Shown in pieces: positions 62,086 through 64,000 of a stretch of DNA of 64,000 bases. The stretch lies in NCBI GenBank assembly GCA_025642075.2, contig JAODUO010001333.1, forward strand, positions 62,001 through 126,000, written 5' to 3'. Position 1 is the first letter of the stretch; every line of letters begins with the position of its first letter. The DNA comes from Ridgeia piscesae (lineage: Eukaryota; Annelida; Polychaeta; Sabellida; Siboglinidae). The translations under genes were made by a program, and so were the position numbers. Below the pieces are notes generated by a model. The model was not told where the DNA came from and did no database searches. It saw only the letters and a program-made list of their open reading frames with translations.

Positions 62086-62163
62086 CACACACACTCACAC
62101 TCATACACACTCACACACACACACACACACACACATACAATATATATATATATATATATATAT
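62086..62163. repeat. CA and TA repeats at the M1 junction
   Basis: CACACT-type units, CA at 62110-62133, TA at 62139-62163; close to the point where M2-like sequence stops. Confidence 0.85.
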
Positions 62164-62835
62164 GTTTGATTAACAGATCTGCCAGGCAGAAAGTGTAAAG
62201 TGCTTTCAGCAATCCTGGTGATTGGACATTCTCCCATATAAGAACTTATCTTTACTATTATTTTTACTAATCTCTATTATCAATTTACTATAAATTCAAA
62301 TGTAAGTTGTGATTGAAACAGATAGTCATTGCCACATAAATTCAATAATACCTAATTGTAACTAGAAATCTGCATGATATGAAAGTACGTGGACCAAACA
62401 GTGAACATCAATGCCTGTCAATCACTGCGACAGTTAATTTCCAGTATATTATAATTATATGTTCAGTTTACTAGATTCCAAGGCATTAGTGCTACACATA
62501 TAATTATGGATTGTCTTAGGGTGAGCTGACATGCAAGGTGGCTGTATAACTGGGGATGATAATGGGAGGTTTTAATGTAATTGGGTACCAACAGAAATAT
62601 ACAAGCAGCACACCATCCTCACACTATATGGATGATAAATATAAGGAACATCTAATTCCATACAGCATTAACTGTAGATAAAAGTACATTTCACAAAAAG
62701 AAAACTTAACAAAAATGTGTTATTATTATTATTATAACCAATATCACTACAAACAGGACTAGTAAAATCACAAAATCACAGTAACAGGATCAACGTACTT
62801 ACCCGGTAGTGTACTTGTAAGAAACCAACACTTAC

Positions 62836-63112
62836 TCGATAGGTTGTACCGCCATTGTACTGTTCAATCTTAGTGCCTGGCGTTAAATCACCATTAAGGT
62901 ACAGTCGTACTTCAATCTGCGGTGTCCTTGACACCGGTGTCTTGCCAGGGCCACAGCTGTCAATGACGATGACATCATCCCCAGAACGGATAGCAATGGT
63001 GCAGTGGCATGTTGCACGAAGGTTGCATTGTCGCTGGAACGTGTGCACAGCGTATGGCAGGGTCTTGTGTCTGAACATTACCAGTTCACCCTCGATGTAG
63101 TTGTCAAAGTAA
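62836..63112 (-). CDS. M1 e2: von Willebrand D domain core
   Basis: 277 bp, completes the split Ala codon of e1 and ends in phase 0 (donor GTAAGT). Reads FDNYIEGELVMFRHK, then QCNLRATCHCTIAIRSGDDV and a C-terminal NGDLTPGTKIEQYNGG. It ends TTYR where the others end YK. The next exon in a normal module would be e3, but none of e3-e11 is found before the LamG exon. Confidence 0.88.
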
Positions 63113-63693
63113 CTGAAATAATGCACAGATGACAGACAGTACATTAACTGTTTTCTCCTAATAATGAAACAATATGGTGTCTATGGATAACAGTCTTATT
63201 TATTGCTGCCAATCAATGCTCATTTAGTTATTGTCATGTTGCAGTAAATATCACTGAAATATTTTATTTTATATTGTTTCTAATAAACAGTAATTTAACA
63301 GGATTGTTCTCTATATTAAATATTGTAATTATGGTCAATCAGAGGCGCATAAAATAAGGAATGTACCTGTGAAGTAATAAAAAACTTAAAATAATATAAT
63401 TTGTACACATACACCAATAACTGATAAGAACAAAAAATTGTGTTATGTACTGTGTGACTATAATTATAATCAGACACAATACGTTTGCAGGCACCCATTA
63501 AAATCTACACAATCTATTCTTGTATACCTTGTTTCTGAATACCTCACTGAACAATTTTTTTATACACTTTAGGATAAAAATTTACGATAGTCAGAAGCCC
63601 AAGTTGTTAGGTTGGTTGGCATTTTTTAAATAAATACAAATACCAGGACACACACTTATATATCTTTACACCAGACAAGTATGTTTCACTCAC

Positions 63694-63770
63694 GCTCCAT
63701 CAAATGTACGGTAGTGCGGGTCACCAGATGCGGAGCATGACAACATCTGGTCCATGTTTATTACTGTCAC
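63694..63770 (-). CDS. M1 e1: start of von Willebrand D domain
   Basis: 77 bp, phase 0 start, two bases carried out. The product contains CSASGDPHYRTFDGA, the opening strand of a VWD domain. Acceptor ttcag and donor GTGAGT are both clear. The N-terminal part VTVINMDQML differs most from the other modules (VTV.N.DRGL). The intron upstream (63771-64000) has no visible exon, so e17 of the previous module should lie beyond the window. Confidence 0.87.
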
Positions 63771-64000
63771 CTGAAATGGTTCAGTCACACATTATTTTCA
63801 CCATACGAAATACATCGGAGAATACAAACAGGGTGAAATACATGTAGAGTAAGGGAAAGGCACTTTGGCCCCTTGTGACACCAGCTTATCTGTATGGACT
63901 GGAAATGACAATTGACTTACTAATTGACACTTTCTCCAAAAGTCAGTGGCAGTGAAAACAAATTCACGTTGACTACATGTTTTGATTTAGATTTACCAGG

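Larger units (their letters stand above)
56369..63770 (-). other. Module M1 of VWDE-like array (e1, e2, then e12-e17; e3-e11 missing)
   Basis: First module in gene order. Exons e1 and e2 are intact, but the next recognisable exon is the LamG exon e12, with 2.6 kb between that holds a GAGACA-rich array (60644-61797) and a rearranged junction near 62.0 kb. The nine exons e3-e11 (1357 bp in a standard module, not a multiple of 3) are absent. e2 ends in phase 0 while e12 needs one carried base, so direct splicing would shift the frame and soon hit a stop. Downstream e12-e17, including the PAN exon, are intact and in phase. Possible causes are a true deletion, a boundary between two transcription units, or assembly collapse in low-complexity DNA. 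Confidence 0.8.

Overview
The window is intron-rich animal DNA. Short coding exons with good GT/AG borders all lie on the minus strand and are separated by AT-rich introns full of TA, CA, GA and GAGACA microsatellites and minisatellites. No bacterial or viral gene is visible. The protein family (VWDE-like, von Willebrand factor D and EGF domain) together with the repeat style fits a marine invertebrate, possibly a mollusc or other lophotrochozoan. The species cannot be fixed from sequence alone.

Nearly all coding sequence belongs to one array, read from right to left, of a repeated multi-exon module. A complete module has 17 exons (e1-e17, numbered in gene order): e1-e5 von Willebrand D domain and its cysteine-rich tail (DPHY...TFDG, FDNYIEGELVM, GDDV, TEG.CGS); e6-e8 the VWDE-specific linker; e8/e9 an EGF-like domain; e9/e10 a domain resembling IPT/TIG; e11 a small Cys domain; e12 a LamG-like domain in one 621-bp exon; e13 a PAN/Apple-like domain; e14 a 21-bp micro-exon; e15/e16 a domain resembling Ig; e17 a 139-residue beta-rich domain leading back into e1. 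Exon lengths and phases close exactly: 3345 bp (1115 codons) with e13 and 3126 bp (1042 codons) without it. e17 ends in phase 0 and e1 starts in phase 0. No module has an internal start, signal peptide, stop or 3' end. The best reading is therefore one giant secreted or extracellular protein gene running off both ends of the window, not five separate genes.

Layout in gene order: M1 (63770 to 56369) lacks e3-e11 and has a rearranged junction near 62.0 kb; M2 (55196 to 38233) has all 17 exons; M3 (36431 to 23213) and M4 (22504 to 9425) each lack the PAN exon; M5 (8126 to 70) is cut by the window edge after e7. M4 and M5 are the most alike and so probably the youngest duplicates. M3 and M4 share the same scar where e13 was lost.

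The introns hold module-specific insertions: a 1.29-kb element with 14-bp terminal inverted repeats, a 0.67-kb insertion with an empty site in M4, a 0.75-kb inverted-repeat element, and three copies of a SINE-like family. They also hold several minisatellites, one of which seems to have grown from the splice acceptor of exon e17. No gene other than the array was supported on either strand.
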